Shown: positions 18,318 through 26,360, counted from the first letter of the stretch. The stretch: 33,139 nucleotides of DNA from an uncultured Christensenellaceae bacterium (GCA_905236495.1 CAJOPV010000086.1:1-33139); one strand, 5' to 3'. The notes: a model not told the origin generated them from the letters alone. Made by a program: numbers and translations.

Positions 18318-19529
18318 ATGAGCAAGATTCAGCTGGGCGTTATTTTCGGCAGCCGCACCTGCGAGCATGAGGTAGCCATCATCAGCGCGGTGCAGCTGAT
18401 GCGCAACGTGAACCGGGAGCGCTATGACGTGATCCCCATTTACATCAGCCAGAAAGGCGAATGGTTCACCGGGGACGCGCTGCTGGATATCAACACCTAC
18501 ACCCCCTTCGATCCCTTCAGAAAGGGCATTTTGCCCGTGCATCTGGATTTGACCGCCGGAAGCGGCGCGCTGATGCATTATGTGCCCCCCAAGGGCTTGC
18601 TGGGCGGCGGGAAGGAAGAAGTGGTGGCCCGGCTGGACGTGGCGATCCCCGTGATGCACGGGCTGCACGGGGAGGATGGCTCCGTCCAGGGCCTGCTGGA
18701 GCTGGCGGGCATCCCCTATGCATCCACCGGCATCACCGGCTCCGCCGTGGGAATGGATAAGATCACCATGAAGCGGTTTTTCCGGGGCTGCGGCTTCCCT
18801 GTGCTGCCGGACTGCGATTTGACCCGCACCCAGTTTGAGCACGACACCGACGCCGCCATGGACAAAGTGGAAAAGGCGCTGGGCTATCCCGTGTTCGTCA
18901 AGCCCGCGTGCCTGGGCTCCTCCATCGGGGTCAGCCGGGCGGACGACCGCACCTCTCTCCGGGAGGCGCTGACGCTGGCCTTTTCCTACGATCGGCGGGT
19001 GCTGGTCGAAAAGGGGCTGGACCGGCCCATCGAAGTCAACTGCTCCGTGCTGGGGTACGACGGGGAGAGAAAGGCCTCCGTGCTGGAAATGCCCAACAGC
19101 GGCGCCGGATTCCTGGATTTTTCGGAAAAATATCTGGCGGGCAGCGGCGGCAGCAAGGGCATGGCGAGCTTGAAGCGCATCGTGCCGGCCCCCATCGGGG
19201 AGGAATTGACGCAGGAGCTGCAGGCCCTTTCCCTGCGCATCTTTGACGCCATGGACTGCAAGGGCGTGGTGCGCATCGATTACATGCTGGACAGAAACAG
19301 CGACGATTACTTCATCACCGAGATCAACACCATCCCCGGCTCCCTGGCCTATTCCCTGTGGGCGGAAAGCGGCATCAAGTACGGCGCGCTCATCGATCAG
19401 ATGGTGAGCTGCGCCTTCAGGGCCCAGGAGGAAAAGGACCGCAATTCCTTCGCCTTCACCTCCGATATCCTGTCCGGCGTGCAGCTGGGCGGGAAAACGG
19501 GCAAAATGGGCGGCAAAATGAAATTCTGA
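18318..19529 (+). CDS. ddl: D-alanine--D-alanine ligase
   Basis: ATP-grasp ligase: GVIFGSRTCEHEVAIISA, HGLHGEDGSVQGLLELAGIPYASTG, VKPACLGSSIGVS, EINTIPGS; loop FLDFSEKY. Confidence 0.94.
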   Translation: MSKIQLGVIFGSRTCEHEVAIISAVQLMRNVNRERYDVIPIYISQKGEWFTGDALLDINTYTPFDPFRKGILPVHLDLTAGSGALMHYVPPKGLLGGGKEEVVARLDVAIPVMHGLHGEDGSVQGLLELAGIPYASTGITGSAVGMDKITMKRFFRGCGFPVLPDCDLTRTQFEHDTDAAMDKVEKALGYPVFVKPACLGSSIGVSRADDRTSLREALTLAFSYDRRVLVEKGLDRPIEVNCSVLGYDGERKASVLEMPNSGAGFLDFSEKYLAGSGGSKGMASLKRIVPAPIGEELTQELQALSLRIFDAMDCKGVVRIDYMLDRNSDDYFITEINTIPGSLAYSLWAESGIKYGALIDQMVSCAFRAQEEKDRNSFAFTSDILSGVQLGGKTGKMGGKMKF

Positions 19530-19547
19530 TTTTCCGGGAGGCATACT

Positions 19548-20669
19548 TTGCAGTATCGCGGCACGTACATCCGGGTGGATTTAAGCGCCATCGCGGAGAA
19601 CGCCCGGGCGCTCCGGGCGGCTATCGGGCCAACGCCCCACATGCTGGCGGTGGTAAAGGCCAACGCCTACGGCCACGGCCTGGTGCCGGTGGCGAAGGCC
19701 GCCCTGAGCAGCGGGGCGGACTGGCTGGGGGTGGCGATCCCCGAGGAAGGGGAGGCCCTGCGGCAATCGGGCATCCAAGCCCCCATCCTGGTGCTGGGCG
19801 CGGTGAACGAAAAAGGCGCCCGGGCCAGCGTGCGCTTCGGCTTGACCCAGGCGGTGTTCGACCGGGAACGGGTGCGGTATCTGGAACGGGCGGCTTCGGA
19901 CCTGAACGAAATGGCCCGGGTGCATCTTAAGTGCGATACGGGCATGGGCCGCATCGGGGTCAGGACCCGGGAAGAGCTGACGGGGGTGCTGAAGGAGATC
20001 GAGCGCTGCCCCCACGTGCTGCTCACCGGCGCCTTCACCCACATGGCGGACGCTGACGGGGAGGAAGCGGATTATTCCCTTTCCCAGATCCGAAAATTTG
20101 ACGAGATGCGGGCTCTTTTGCCGGAGGGCATTATCTGTCACGCCGCTGCCAGCGCCGCGGCAGTCAGGTATCCTCAGGCCCGGTATCAGATGGTGCGGCA
20201 GGGCATTTCCCTGTACGGCTGCGCCCCGGTGCCGGGCACGCCCCCGGTGCGCCCCGCCCTTTCCTGGCATACGGAGATCGCCTATGTGAAAACCGTTCCC
20301 GCCGGGGCCTGCGTCAGCTACGGCTGCACCTGGCAGGCGGAGAGGGAAACCCGGGTGGCGACGCTGCCCGTAGGCTACGGGGACGGGTATCACCGGGCTC
20401 TGTCCGGCAAAGCCCAGGTGCTCATCGGCGGGCGGCGCTGCCCGGTGATCGGGCGGGTGTGCATGGATCAGATCATGGCGGACGTAACGGCCCTGCCCCC
20501 GGAGGATTGCCAGATCGGCGCGCCGGTGGTATTATTGGGAAGACAGGGACAGGAAGAGATCCCGGCGGAGGAACTGGCGGCCTGGGCGGGCACCATCAGC
20601 TATGAGATGCTCCTGGCGGCAACGGCCCGGGTCCCCATCCTGTATGACGGCGAAACGGAAGCGGAATAA
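19548..20669 (+). CDS. alr: Alanine racemase
   Basis: AVVKANAYGHGLVPVAKAAL PLP-lysine motif, HLKCDTGMGRIG, LPVGYGDGYHRALS, VIGRVCMDQIMADVT. Confidence 0.95.
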   Translation: MQYRGTYIRVDLSAIAENARALRAAIGPTPHMLAVVKANAYGHGLVPVAKAALSSGADWLGVAIPEEGEALRQSGIQAPILVLGAVNEKGARASVRFGLTQAVFDRERVRYLERAASDLNEMARVHLKCDTGMGRIGVRTREELTGVLKEIERCPHVLLTGAFTHMADADGEEADYSLSQIRKFDEMRALLPEGIICHAAASAAAVRYPQARYQMVRQGISLYGCAPVPGTPPVRPALSWHTEIAYVKTVPAGACVSYGCTWQAERETRVATLPVGYGDGYHRALSGKAQVLIGGRRCPVIGRVCMDQIMADVTALPPEDCQIGAPVVLLGRQGQEEIPAEELAAWAGTISYEMLLAATARVPILYDGETEAE

Positions 20670-20688
20670 ACCCGGACGGGGGTAGGAT

Positions 20689-21483
20689 ATGCAAAGCAAG
20701 AAAGCGCAGAAGAAACTGGTCTATAAGCCCTACATAAAAGGCGCCTGGCTTTCCGGCAGCGCGGCGCTGCGGGGCCTTCGCATCCTGGCGTATTATGCGG
20801 CCTTTGCGGTGGCGTATGTGATGATGGGGATCATGCTGAATTTCGGCAGCCCCATCCTGCGGTGGCTGGTGAATATGCTGGTGGTGGCGGTGTGCTTTAT
20901 GATCCTGTTTTCCGCAGGCTCCCGGGACGGAGAAAGCGAAGTGACGCTGGGCGAGATCGCCTACGCCCATGAGGAAGCGGGGCAGCAGGTGACAAAAGAG
21001 GAAAAGGACCGCTGCTATCATCCCCTGAAGGGGTGGGTCACCTTCCTGTGCGCGGCGGCGGTGCTGTGGCTTTTGACGGTGCCCCACGCCCTGACCGCCC
21101 AGCCCCAGACCTACGCCCTGCAAGCCCTGCCCAGCTGGGTGGGCACCTTCCGCGGGCATGAGGAGCTCACCGTACCGCTGAGCTATTACGAGCAGACCGC
21201 CGGCATCACGGTGCGGGATATCCTGCACCTGATCGTGCGCATTTTGATCTTTCCCTTCTCCAACGCCGTGAGCACCCGCAGCGTGGAAGGCGTTCTGACC
21301 ATGGATCGGCTGAGCCCGCTGCTGGTTTTGATCCCCGCCCTGGGCTATCCCATCGGGTATCTCACCGGGCCCCGGACAAGGGCCTCGGTGCATGGGGACA
21401 TCAGCGCCAATCAGCGCCGCCGGCAGCGGAAGGAAAAGAAAGCCCGGCAAGCCCGGACGGAAAAGAAAAACGAGCTGATTTGA
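20689..21483 (+). CDS. Hypothetical multi-pass membrane protein
   Basis: 264 aa; about four hydrophobic segments (e.g. ILAYYAAFAVAYVMMGIML, WLVNMLVVAVCFMILF, WVTFLCAAAVLWLLTV, LLVLIPALGYPIGYL) and a basic C-terminus; no family recognised. Confidence 0.75.
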   Translation: MQSKKAQKKLVYKPYIKGAWLSGSAALRGLRILAYYAAFAVAYVMMGIMLNFGSPILRWLVNMLVVAVCFMILFSAGSRDGESEVTLGEIAYAHEEAGQQVTKEEKDRCYHPLKGWVTFLCAAAVLWLLTVPHALTAQPQTYALQALPSWVGTFRGHEELTVPLSYYEQTAGITVRDILHLIVRILIFPFSNAVSTRSVEGVLTMDRLSPLLVLIPALGYPIGYLTGPRTRASVHGDISANQRRRQRKEKKARQARTEKKNELI

Positions 21484-21484
21484 C

Positions 21485-22039
21485 ATGCGGATCATTGCGG
21501 GAGACATGGGCTCCAGACGCCTGAAAACCCCGGCGGGCACGGATACCCGGCCCACGGCGGATCGGGTGAAGGAAGCGCTGTTCAGCATTTTAGGCGCCAG
21601 GGTCTATGGCGCCCGGGTGCTGGATCTGTACGCAGGCAGCGGCGCCCTGGCCCTGGAGGCCCTGAGCCGGGGGGCGGCGGAGGCCGTTTTGTGCGATAAG
21701 AGCCGGGAAGCCTGCCGGGTGATCCGAGAGAACATCGAAAGCCTGGGCTGCCAGAGCAGAGCGCGGCTTTTGCCCATGCAGGATACGCTGGCCCTGAACG
21801 CCCTGCAAAAGGAGGGACAGGCCTTCAGCCTTGTGTTCCTGGACCCGCCCTATCGCATGGATACGGCCCCCATATGCGCCCTTCTTGCGGAATATGGGCT
21901 CGTTGGGGCAGGAGGACTGGTCGTGGTGGAGCACAGCCGGGAAACGCCCCCTGAAATTGCGCTGCCTCTGAAGCTTGACGACCGGCGGGAGTACGGCGTG
22001 ACGGGCCTGAGCTTTTATCATCTGGAGGAAGAAGCATGA
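21485..22039 (+). CDS. rsmD: 16S rRNA (guanine(966)-N(2))-methyltransferase RsmD
   Basis: MRIIAGDMGSRRLKTPAGTDTRPTADRVKEALFSIL..., VLDLYAGSGALALEALSRGA, LVFLDPPY. Confidence 0.95.
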   Translation: MRIIAGDMGSRRLKTPAGTDTRPTADRVKEALFSILGARVYGARVLDLYAGSGALALEALSRGAAEAVLCDKSREACRVIRENIESLGCQSRARLLPMQDTLALNALQKEGQAFSLVFLDPPYRMDTAPICALLAEYGLVGAGGLVVVEHSRETPPEIALPLKLDDRREYGVTGLSFYHLEEEA

Positions 22040-22545
22040 AAGAATCGGTGTGCCTGTATCCCGGCAGCTTTGACCCGGTGACCCTGGGGCACATGGATGT
22101 GATCCGCAGGGCCGCCAAGATCTTTGACCGGGTGGTGGTGGGCGTACTGCACAACCCGGAAAAACAGGGCCTGTTTTCGGTGGAGCAGCGGGTGAAGATG
22201 CTTCGTGAAGCCTGCAAAACCATCCCCCAGGCCGAGGTGATCGCCTACGGGGGGCTGCTGGCCCAGCTTACGAAGGAGCAGGGGATTACGGTTGTGATCC
22301 GGGGATTGCGGGGCGTAAGCGACCTGGAAAGCGAAACCGCCATGGCCCGGATCAACGGGCAATTGAACCCGGGGCTGGAGACGCTGTTCCTGCCCGCCGA
22401 TCCCGCCTTCCGGGAGATCAGCGCCAGCATGGTGCGGCAGCTGCTGGCCTTTGGAGCGGACCTTGCGCCCTACGTTCCCCGGGCGGTCATCAAAGAAATC
22501 AATAAATCTTTTCCAAATAAGCATCAAAAGACAAGGGAGGATTGA
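22036..22545 (+). CDS. coaD: Pantetheine-phosphate adenylyltransferase
   Basis: CLYPGSFDPVTLGHMDVIRRAAKIFDRVVVGV...; ATGA overlap with rsmD. Confidence 0.97.
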   Translation: MKESVCLYPGSFDPVTLGHMDVIRRAAKIFDRVVVGVLHNPEKQGLFSVEQRVKMLREACKTIPQAEVIAYGGLLAQLTKEQGITVVIRGLRGVSDLESETAMARINGQLNPGLETLFLPADPAFREISASMVRQLLAFGADLAPYVPRAVIKEINKSFPNKHQKTRED

Positions 22546-22547
22546 AC

Positions 22548-23183
22548 ATGTCAGGCAAGGATCTATCCGTTTTCGATCACCTGGATAAGCTGGAGCTGAT
22601 GGTGGAAAACGCCAAGACCATCCCGCTGTACGGGCGCATCATGCTGGAAAGGGAGGAATGCACCGCCCTGGTGCGCCGCATCCGGGACAGCATCCCCGCT
22701 GATCTGCAGTCCGCCAAGGAACTGCTGGCGATGGAAAGCCAGATCATTTCCGAAAGCCGCAGGCAGGCGGAAGCCGCGCTGAAGGAGGCCAGCACCTCCG
22801 CCCGGCAGACGGTTGACAGCGCCAACAGCCAGGCCAACGCCACCCTGTCCGACGCCCAGACCCGGGCCAACGCCACCCTACAGAGCGCGGCTGACCAGGC
22901 CAACGCCATGGTGGCGGACGCCCAGAACCGGGTCAACGCCATGATCGCCGACGCCCAGGCCCGGGCCCAGCAGATGGTGGCGGAGAGCGAGATCGTGGCC
23001 CGCGCCCAGACCCAGGCCCAGGATATGCTGGACAGTGCCCGCCGGGAGTGCGACGCTTATTCCGCCCAGGCGCGGGAGGGCGTCAACGCCCTCATGGAAC
23101 AGGCGGACGATGGCCTGGCCCGGCAGCTGGACGCCCTGCGCGCCTTGAGGCAGGATCTTTCGGCGGGACAGCGGCCTGATTGA
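22548..23183 (+). CDS. Coiled-coil protein (DivIVA / ATP synthase b-like helical protein) with 11-residue repeats
   Basis: 211 aa, highly helical and Ala/Gln/Asn-rich; five consecutive 11-aa repeats of the form A-Q-x-R-A-N-A-x-[LVI]-x-D; ATG 22548 with GGGAGG SD. Confidence 0.8.
   Translation: MSGKDLSVFDHLDKLELMVENAKTIPLYGRIMLEREECTALVRRIRDSIPADLQSAKELLAMESQIISESRRQAEAALKEASTSARQTVDSANSQANATLSDAQTRANATLQSAADQANAMVADAQNRVNAMIADAQARAQQMVAESEIVARAQTQAQDMLDSARRECDAYSAQAREGVNALMEQADDGLARQLDALRALRQDLSAGQRPD
22821..22985 (+). repeat. Five imperfect tandem 33-bp units encoding 11-aa repeats
   Basis: Units at 22821-22853, 22854-22886, 22887-22919, 22920-22952, 22953-22985 encode ANSQANATLSD / AQTRANATLQS / AADQANAMVAD / AQNRVNAMIAD / AQARAQQMVAE. 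Confidence 0.85.
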
Positions 23184-23232
23184 GATAAGCTGAAAAGAAA
23201 CGAAGAAGCGGACGTGAAATTTAAAAAACCGC

Positions 23233-23266
23233 TTGACACGGGGCAGCCGGATGGATATACTATAAT
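23233..23266 (+). promoter_or_regulatory. SigA-type promoter for rpmH: TTGACA-17 bp-TATACT with overlapping TATAAT
   Basis: TTGACA 23233-23238, spacer 17 bp, TATACTATAAT 23256-23266. Confidence 0.8.
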
Positions 23267-23347
23267 GGCTGTTTTGTGGTGCTATGGCTCAAAACGCATC
23301 AATCCATGCCTTGAGGGCATGTGCAATTAGAAGGAGTTGTTGCCGTT

Positions 23348-23482
23348 ATGAAACGTACTTTTCAGCCCAAGAAGCGCCAGCGCAATAAGGTGCACGGCTT
23401 CCGTGCCCGCATGAGCACGAAAAACGGCCGCCGGGTGCTTTCCCGCCGCCGGAACCGGGGCCGCAAGGAGCTGACGGTCTGA
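23348..23482 (+). CDS. rpmH: 50S ribosomal protein L34
   Basis: 44 aa [44 protein letters not shown]; below the length cutoff of the supplied ORF track. Confidence 0.98.
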   Translation: MKRTFQPKKRQRNKVHGFRARMSTKNGRRVLSRRRNRGRKELTV

Positions 23483-23512
23483 TCCCAGCTCCCGGTCTTT
23501 CTTGCCTGGCTT

Positions 23513-23567
23513 AGCCCGCCCCCGACGCTTGCCAACGCGCATGGACCCGTGGGGCGGGTTTTGCTTT
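23513..23567 (+). terminator. Possible terminator/attenuator hairpin between rpmH and rnpA
   Basis: CCCGCCCC (23515-23522) pairs with GGGGCGGG (23551-23558), long loop, then TTTTGCTTT. Confidence 0.4.
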
Positions 23568-23590
23568 GAAGGCGGAAAGAGGGAAGCGGC

Positions 23591-23929
23591 ATGGAAAAGC
23601 AGCATCGGCTTCGGAAAAACGGGCAGTTCCGCTACGTGTATCGGAAGGGGAAAGGGGCCGCCTGCCGGGAAATGGCGGTGGGCTTCGTCCGGGGGCCCAA
23701 AATACTGGCGGGGTTCGCGGTGAGCAAAAAGATCGGCAACGCCGTGACCCGAAACAAAGTGAAGCGCAGGCTGCGGGAGGCGTTTCGGGCGCAGATGCCC
23801 TTCCTCAAAACGGGCCTGTACGTCGTCACCGCCAGGGAAGCGGCGGCCCAGGCCGATTTTTCCAGGCTTTCCGCATCCCTCCGTTACCTGCTGAAAAAGC
23901 AAGGGCTGTATCGGGAAGAAAGCAAATGA
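23591..23929 (+). CDS. rnpA: Ribonuclease P protein component
   Basis: MEKQHRLRKNGQFRYVYRKGKGAA..., FAVSKKIGNAVTRNKVKRRLREAFR RnpA signature. Confidence 0.96.
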   Translation: MEKQHRLRKNGQFRYVYRKGKGAACREMAVGFVRGPKILAGFAVSKKIGNAVTRNKVKRRLREAFRAQMPFLKTGLYVVTAREAAAQADFSRLSASLRYLLKKQGLYREESK

Positions 23930-24174
23930 AGCGGATGATGCTGTTTTTGATCCGGTTTTACCGAAAGCGGATCAGCCCCAACAAGCGGCCCTGCTGCCGC
24001 TTTATCCCCACCTGTTCGGAATACGCCCAGATCGCTGTGGAGCGCTACGGCGCTGTGCGGGGCGGTGCCATGGCCCTGCGCCGGGTGGCCCGGTGCCGCC
24101 CCGGCGTCAAGGGCGGCTATGACCCCGTGCCCGACGGGCCCAGCGCCATCATTAGGAGGGACGAGAATCCTTGA
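23926..24174 (+). CDS. yidD: Membrane protein insertion efficiency factor YidD
   Basis: MKRMMLFLIRFYRKRISPNKRPCCRFIPTCSEYAQIAVERYGAVRGGAMALRRVARCRPGVKGGYDPVP; ATGA overlap with rnpA. Confidence 0.95.
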   Translation: MKRMMLFLIRFYRKRISPNKRPCCRFIPTCSEYAQIAVERYGAVRGGAMALRRVARCRPGVKGGYDPVPDGPSAIIRRDENP

Positions 24175-25220
24175 GTGCCATTACTGATTTTTTGTACAGC
24201 GTACTGTCCGGCATCAACGGCGTGGTACAGAACTACGGCGTTGCCATCATCATCTTTACGGTGCTGATGCGCCTGATCTGCCTGCCCTTCGATTACCGCA
24301 GCCGCAAGGGGATGCGGAAAATGTCGGCGGTGCAGCCCAAGATCGCCGAGCTCCAGAAGAAATACCAGAACGACCCCAAGAAGCTTCAGCAAAAACAGGC
24401 GGAGCTCATGCGCAAGGAGGGGTATAACCCCCTGTCCGGGTGCCTGCCCATGCTGCTCACCTGGCCTTTGATGATCGCCATGTTCGCCGCCATGCGGGCC
24501 ATCGCCAACGAGCGTCTGGCGATGCAGGCGTTCCAGTATCTGGCGGGGGAGACGGATATCATCACGTCCGCCGAGCATTTCCTGTGGGTGAAAAACATCT
24601 GGATGACCGATTCTCCCTTCACCTCCATCGCCCCCGATCTGCGTTCCTTGCAGATTCTGACCCAGGATGTGTGGCAGAAGGCCTACGGGCTGCTGAGCGA
24701 AGGGCAATTGCAGTCCGTCACCGCCGCCATCGCCGGCGTCAGCGATCAGGCGCTGGATTTCGCCACCCGGGAGAGCATGCAGGTGAGCGTACAGAACATC
24801 GTCGCCGCGCTGCAGAACGTGCCCGCCTATACGCAGGCCATCGCGGCGGTGCCGGGATGGAGCAACCTGAACGCGCTGATTTTCACCATCACCCTTTACC
24901 AGCAGTATAACGGATTGCTGATCCTGCCCGTGGCGGCGGGAGTGGCCCAGATACTGCAAACCAAGTATAACCCCCAGCTCAAGGAGCAGCAGAACGTGCA
25001 GCCCGCCAGCGGTCAGGGCCAGGGCATGAACAACTTTATGAAGTATTTCTTCCCCATCCTGTCCGTGTATTTCTGCCTCTCCTCCAACGCCGGGTTCGCC
25101 CTGTACTGGGTCACCTCCACGGCGGTGATGTGGGTGCAGAGCATCGTTCTCACCAAGGTATTTGAAAAGCAGGAAGCCAAAAAAGCAACCGCCGTAAACG
25201 GAGAAGGGTCTGTGAAATAA
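24171..25220 (+). CDS. yidC: YidC/Oxa1 family membrane protein insertase with enlarged loop
   Basis: NYGVAIIIFTVLMRLICLPFDYRSRKGMRKMSAVQPKIAELQKKYQNDPKKLQQKQAELMRKEGYNPLSGCLPMLLTWPL; C-terminal TMs; TTG start overlapping yidD stop. Confidence 0.93.
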   Translation: MSAITDFLYSVLSGINGVVQNYGVAIIIFTVLMRLICLPFDYRSRKGMRKMSAVQPKIAELQKKYQNDPKKLQQKQAELMRKEGYNPLSGCLPMLLTWPLMIAMFAAMRAIANERLAMQAFQYLAGETDIITSAEHFLWVKNIWMTDSPFTSIAPDLRSLQILTQDVWQKAYGLLSEGQLQSVTAAIAGVSDQALDFATRESMQVSVQNIVAALQNVPAYTQAIAAVPGWSNLNALIFTITLYQQYNGLLILPVAAGVAQILQTKYNPQLKEQQNVQPASGQGQGMNNFMKYFFPILSVYFCLSSNAGFALYWVTSTAVMWVQSIVLTKVFEKQEAKKATAVNGEGSVK

Positions 25221-26158
25221 TGAAAGAATTTGAAGTGACCGGGCGTACCATCGAGGAGGCCATTTCCCAGGGCCTGGAGGAGCTGGGCGTTTCGATTTCC
25301 GACGTGACCGTGGATGTACTGGAAGAGGGCAGCAAGGGCTTGTTCGGGCTGTTCGGCTCCCGTCCCGCCAAGGTCCGTCTGACCATGAAGGGCGACGAAG
25401 CCACCGACGGCGACATGGCCCACGCCATCCTGGCGGACGCCATGAAGGAAGAAGACCCCAGGAAGAAGGACGCTCCCAGGAAGGAAAAGCCCGAGGCCAA
25501 GAAAGAAAAGCCCGAGGCCAAGAAGGAAAAGCCTGAAGCCAAGAAGAAGGCGCCCAAGGCCGAAAAGCCCGCCGAGGAAGAAAAGGACGCCGTCCAGGCG
25601 GAAGAAAAGCCCGAAAAGCCTCCCAAGGCCCGGAAGCCCCGGGAGAAGAAGGAGCCCAAGGAGCGGCCTGAACCCAAGGAGATCGTGCCCGCCGAGCAGG
25701 CGGACCGGGAAACCGCCGCGGGGAAGGCGCAGGAATTTTTGCAGAATCTGACCCAGCTTATGAACGTGCCCGTTTCCGTGGCGGTAGCCACCGACGAGGA
25801 GGGCAACGTGAAGGTCAACATGGAAGGGGACACCCTGGGCATCCTGATCGGTCGCCGGGGCGAGACCCTGGATGCGCTGCAATACCTGACGAGCCTGCAG
25901 GTGAACAAGGGCCAGAGCAGCTACACCCGGGTGACGCTGGATACGGAAGGCTACCGCGCCAAGCGGGAGGACGCCCTCAAGCGCCTGGCGAACCGCATGG
26001 CGAACCAGGCCCAGCGCACGGGCCGGAAGGTGAGCCTGGAGCCCATGAACCCCTACGAGCGGCGGATCCTGCACGCTGCCTTGCAGGATCATCCCGCAGT
26101 CACCACCCATTCCGAGGGCGAAGAGCCCAACCGGCACGTGGTAATCACTTTGAAATAA
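25220..26158 (+). CDS. jag: Jag/KhpB RNA-binding protein (Jag_N, KH, R3H) with charged linker
   Basis: N-term EFEVTGRTIEEAISQGLEELG; KH GRRGETLDALQYLTSLQVNKG; R3H MNPYERRILHAALQDHPAVTTHSEGEEPNRHVVI; start overlaps yidC stop (TAATG). Confidence 0.94.
   Translation: MKEFEVTGRTIEEAISQGLEELGVSISDVTVDVLEEGSKGLFGLFGSRPAKVRLTMKGDEATDGDMAHAILADAMKEEDPRKKDAPRKEKPEAKKEKPEAKKEKPEAKKKAPKAEKPAEEEKDAVQAEEKPEKPPKARKPREKKEPKERPEPKEIVPAEQADRETAAGKAQEFLQNLTQLMNVPVSVAVATDEEGNVKVNMEGDTLGILIGRRGETLDALQYLTSLQVNKGQSSYTRVTLDTEGYRAKREDALKRLANRMANQAQRTGRKVSLEPMNPYERRILHAALQDHPAVTTHSEGEEPNRHVVITLK
25487..25549 (+). repeat. Three 21-bp tandem repeats in jag encoding KPEAKKE/KPEAKKE/KPEAKKK
   Basis: AAGCCCGAGGCCAAGAAAGAA / AAGCCCGAGGCCAAGAAGGAA / AAGCCTGAAGCCAAGAAGAAG. 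Confidence 0.9.
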
Positions 26159-26168
26159 TGACGAATGC

Positions 26169-26203
26169 AAAAGCGGCCTGAGGCGGATTCGGGCCGCTTT
26201 TTT
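26169..26203 (+). terminator. Intrinsic terminator after jag
   Basis: AAAAGCGGCC ... GGCCGCTTTT 10-bp stem followed by T's. Confidence 0.85.
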
Positions 26204-26267
26204 CTGCAAAAAAGCTTACAAAAATCTTAAAAAAGCAATAAATATTCGGAAATTTGCGGAATCTGCA

Positions 26268-26296
26268 TTGACAATCCCCTGAAAACCCGCTATACT
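26268..26296 (+). promoter_or_regulatory. SigA-type promoter upstream of uraA: TTGACA-17 bp-TATACT
   Basis: TTGACA 26268-26273, 17-bp spacer, TATACT 26291-26296. Confidence 0.85.
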
Positions 26297-26360
26297 TTGC
26301 AAGGTTCATCCGGGCGGCGGTTCTTTTGCCGGCAGATGCGATGAAACGCTATGCGAAAGC

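Noticed and set aside
18318-19529. Ddl as a possible D-Ala-D-Lac (vancomycin-resistance type) ligase
   Set aside because: The loop reads FLDFSEKY; the KY pair matching the E. coli DdlB Lys215/Tyr216 is kept, whereas D-Lac ligases such as that of Leuconostoc have Phe at the Tyr216 position. No VanH/VanX neighbours.
17847-19544. 565-aa minus-strand ORF antisense to the MurF-like gene and ddl
   Set aside because: Shadow ORF composition; the plus strand has unambiguous conserved enzymes.
22821-22985. CRISPR-like array
   Set aside because: Regular 33-bp units have no spacers, stay in frame and encode coiled-coil repeats.
23184-23347. oriC next to rpmH
   Set aside because: No dnaA and no cluster of DnaA boxes (TTATCCACA-like) in the gap.
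25487-25549. CRISPR or mobile-element repeat in jag
   Set aside because: In-frame coding repeat within a charged linker; no spacers or inverted ends.
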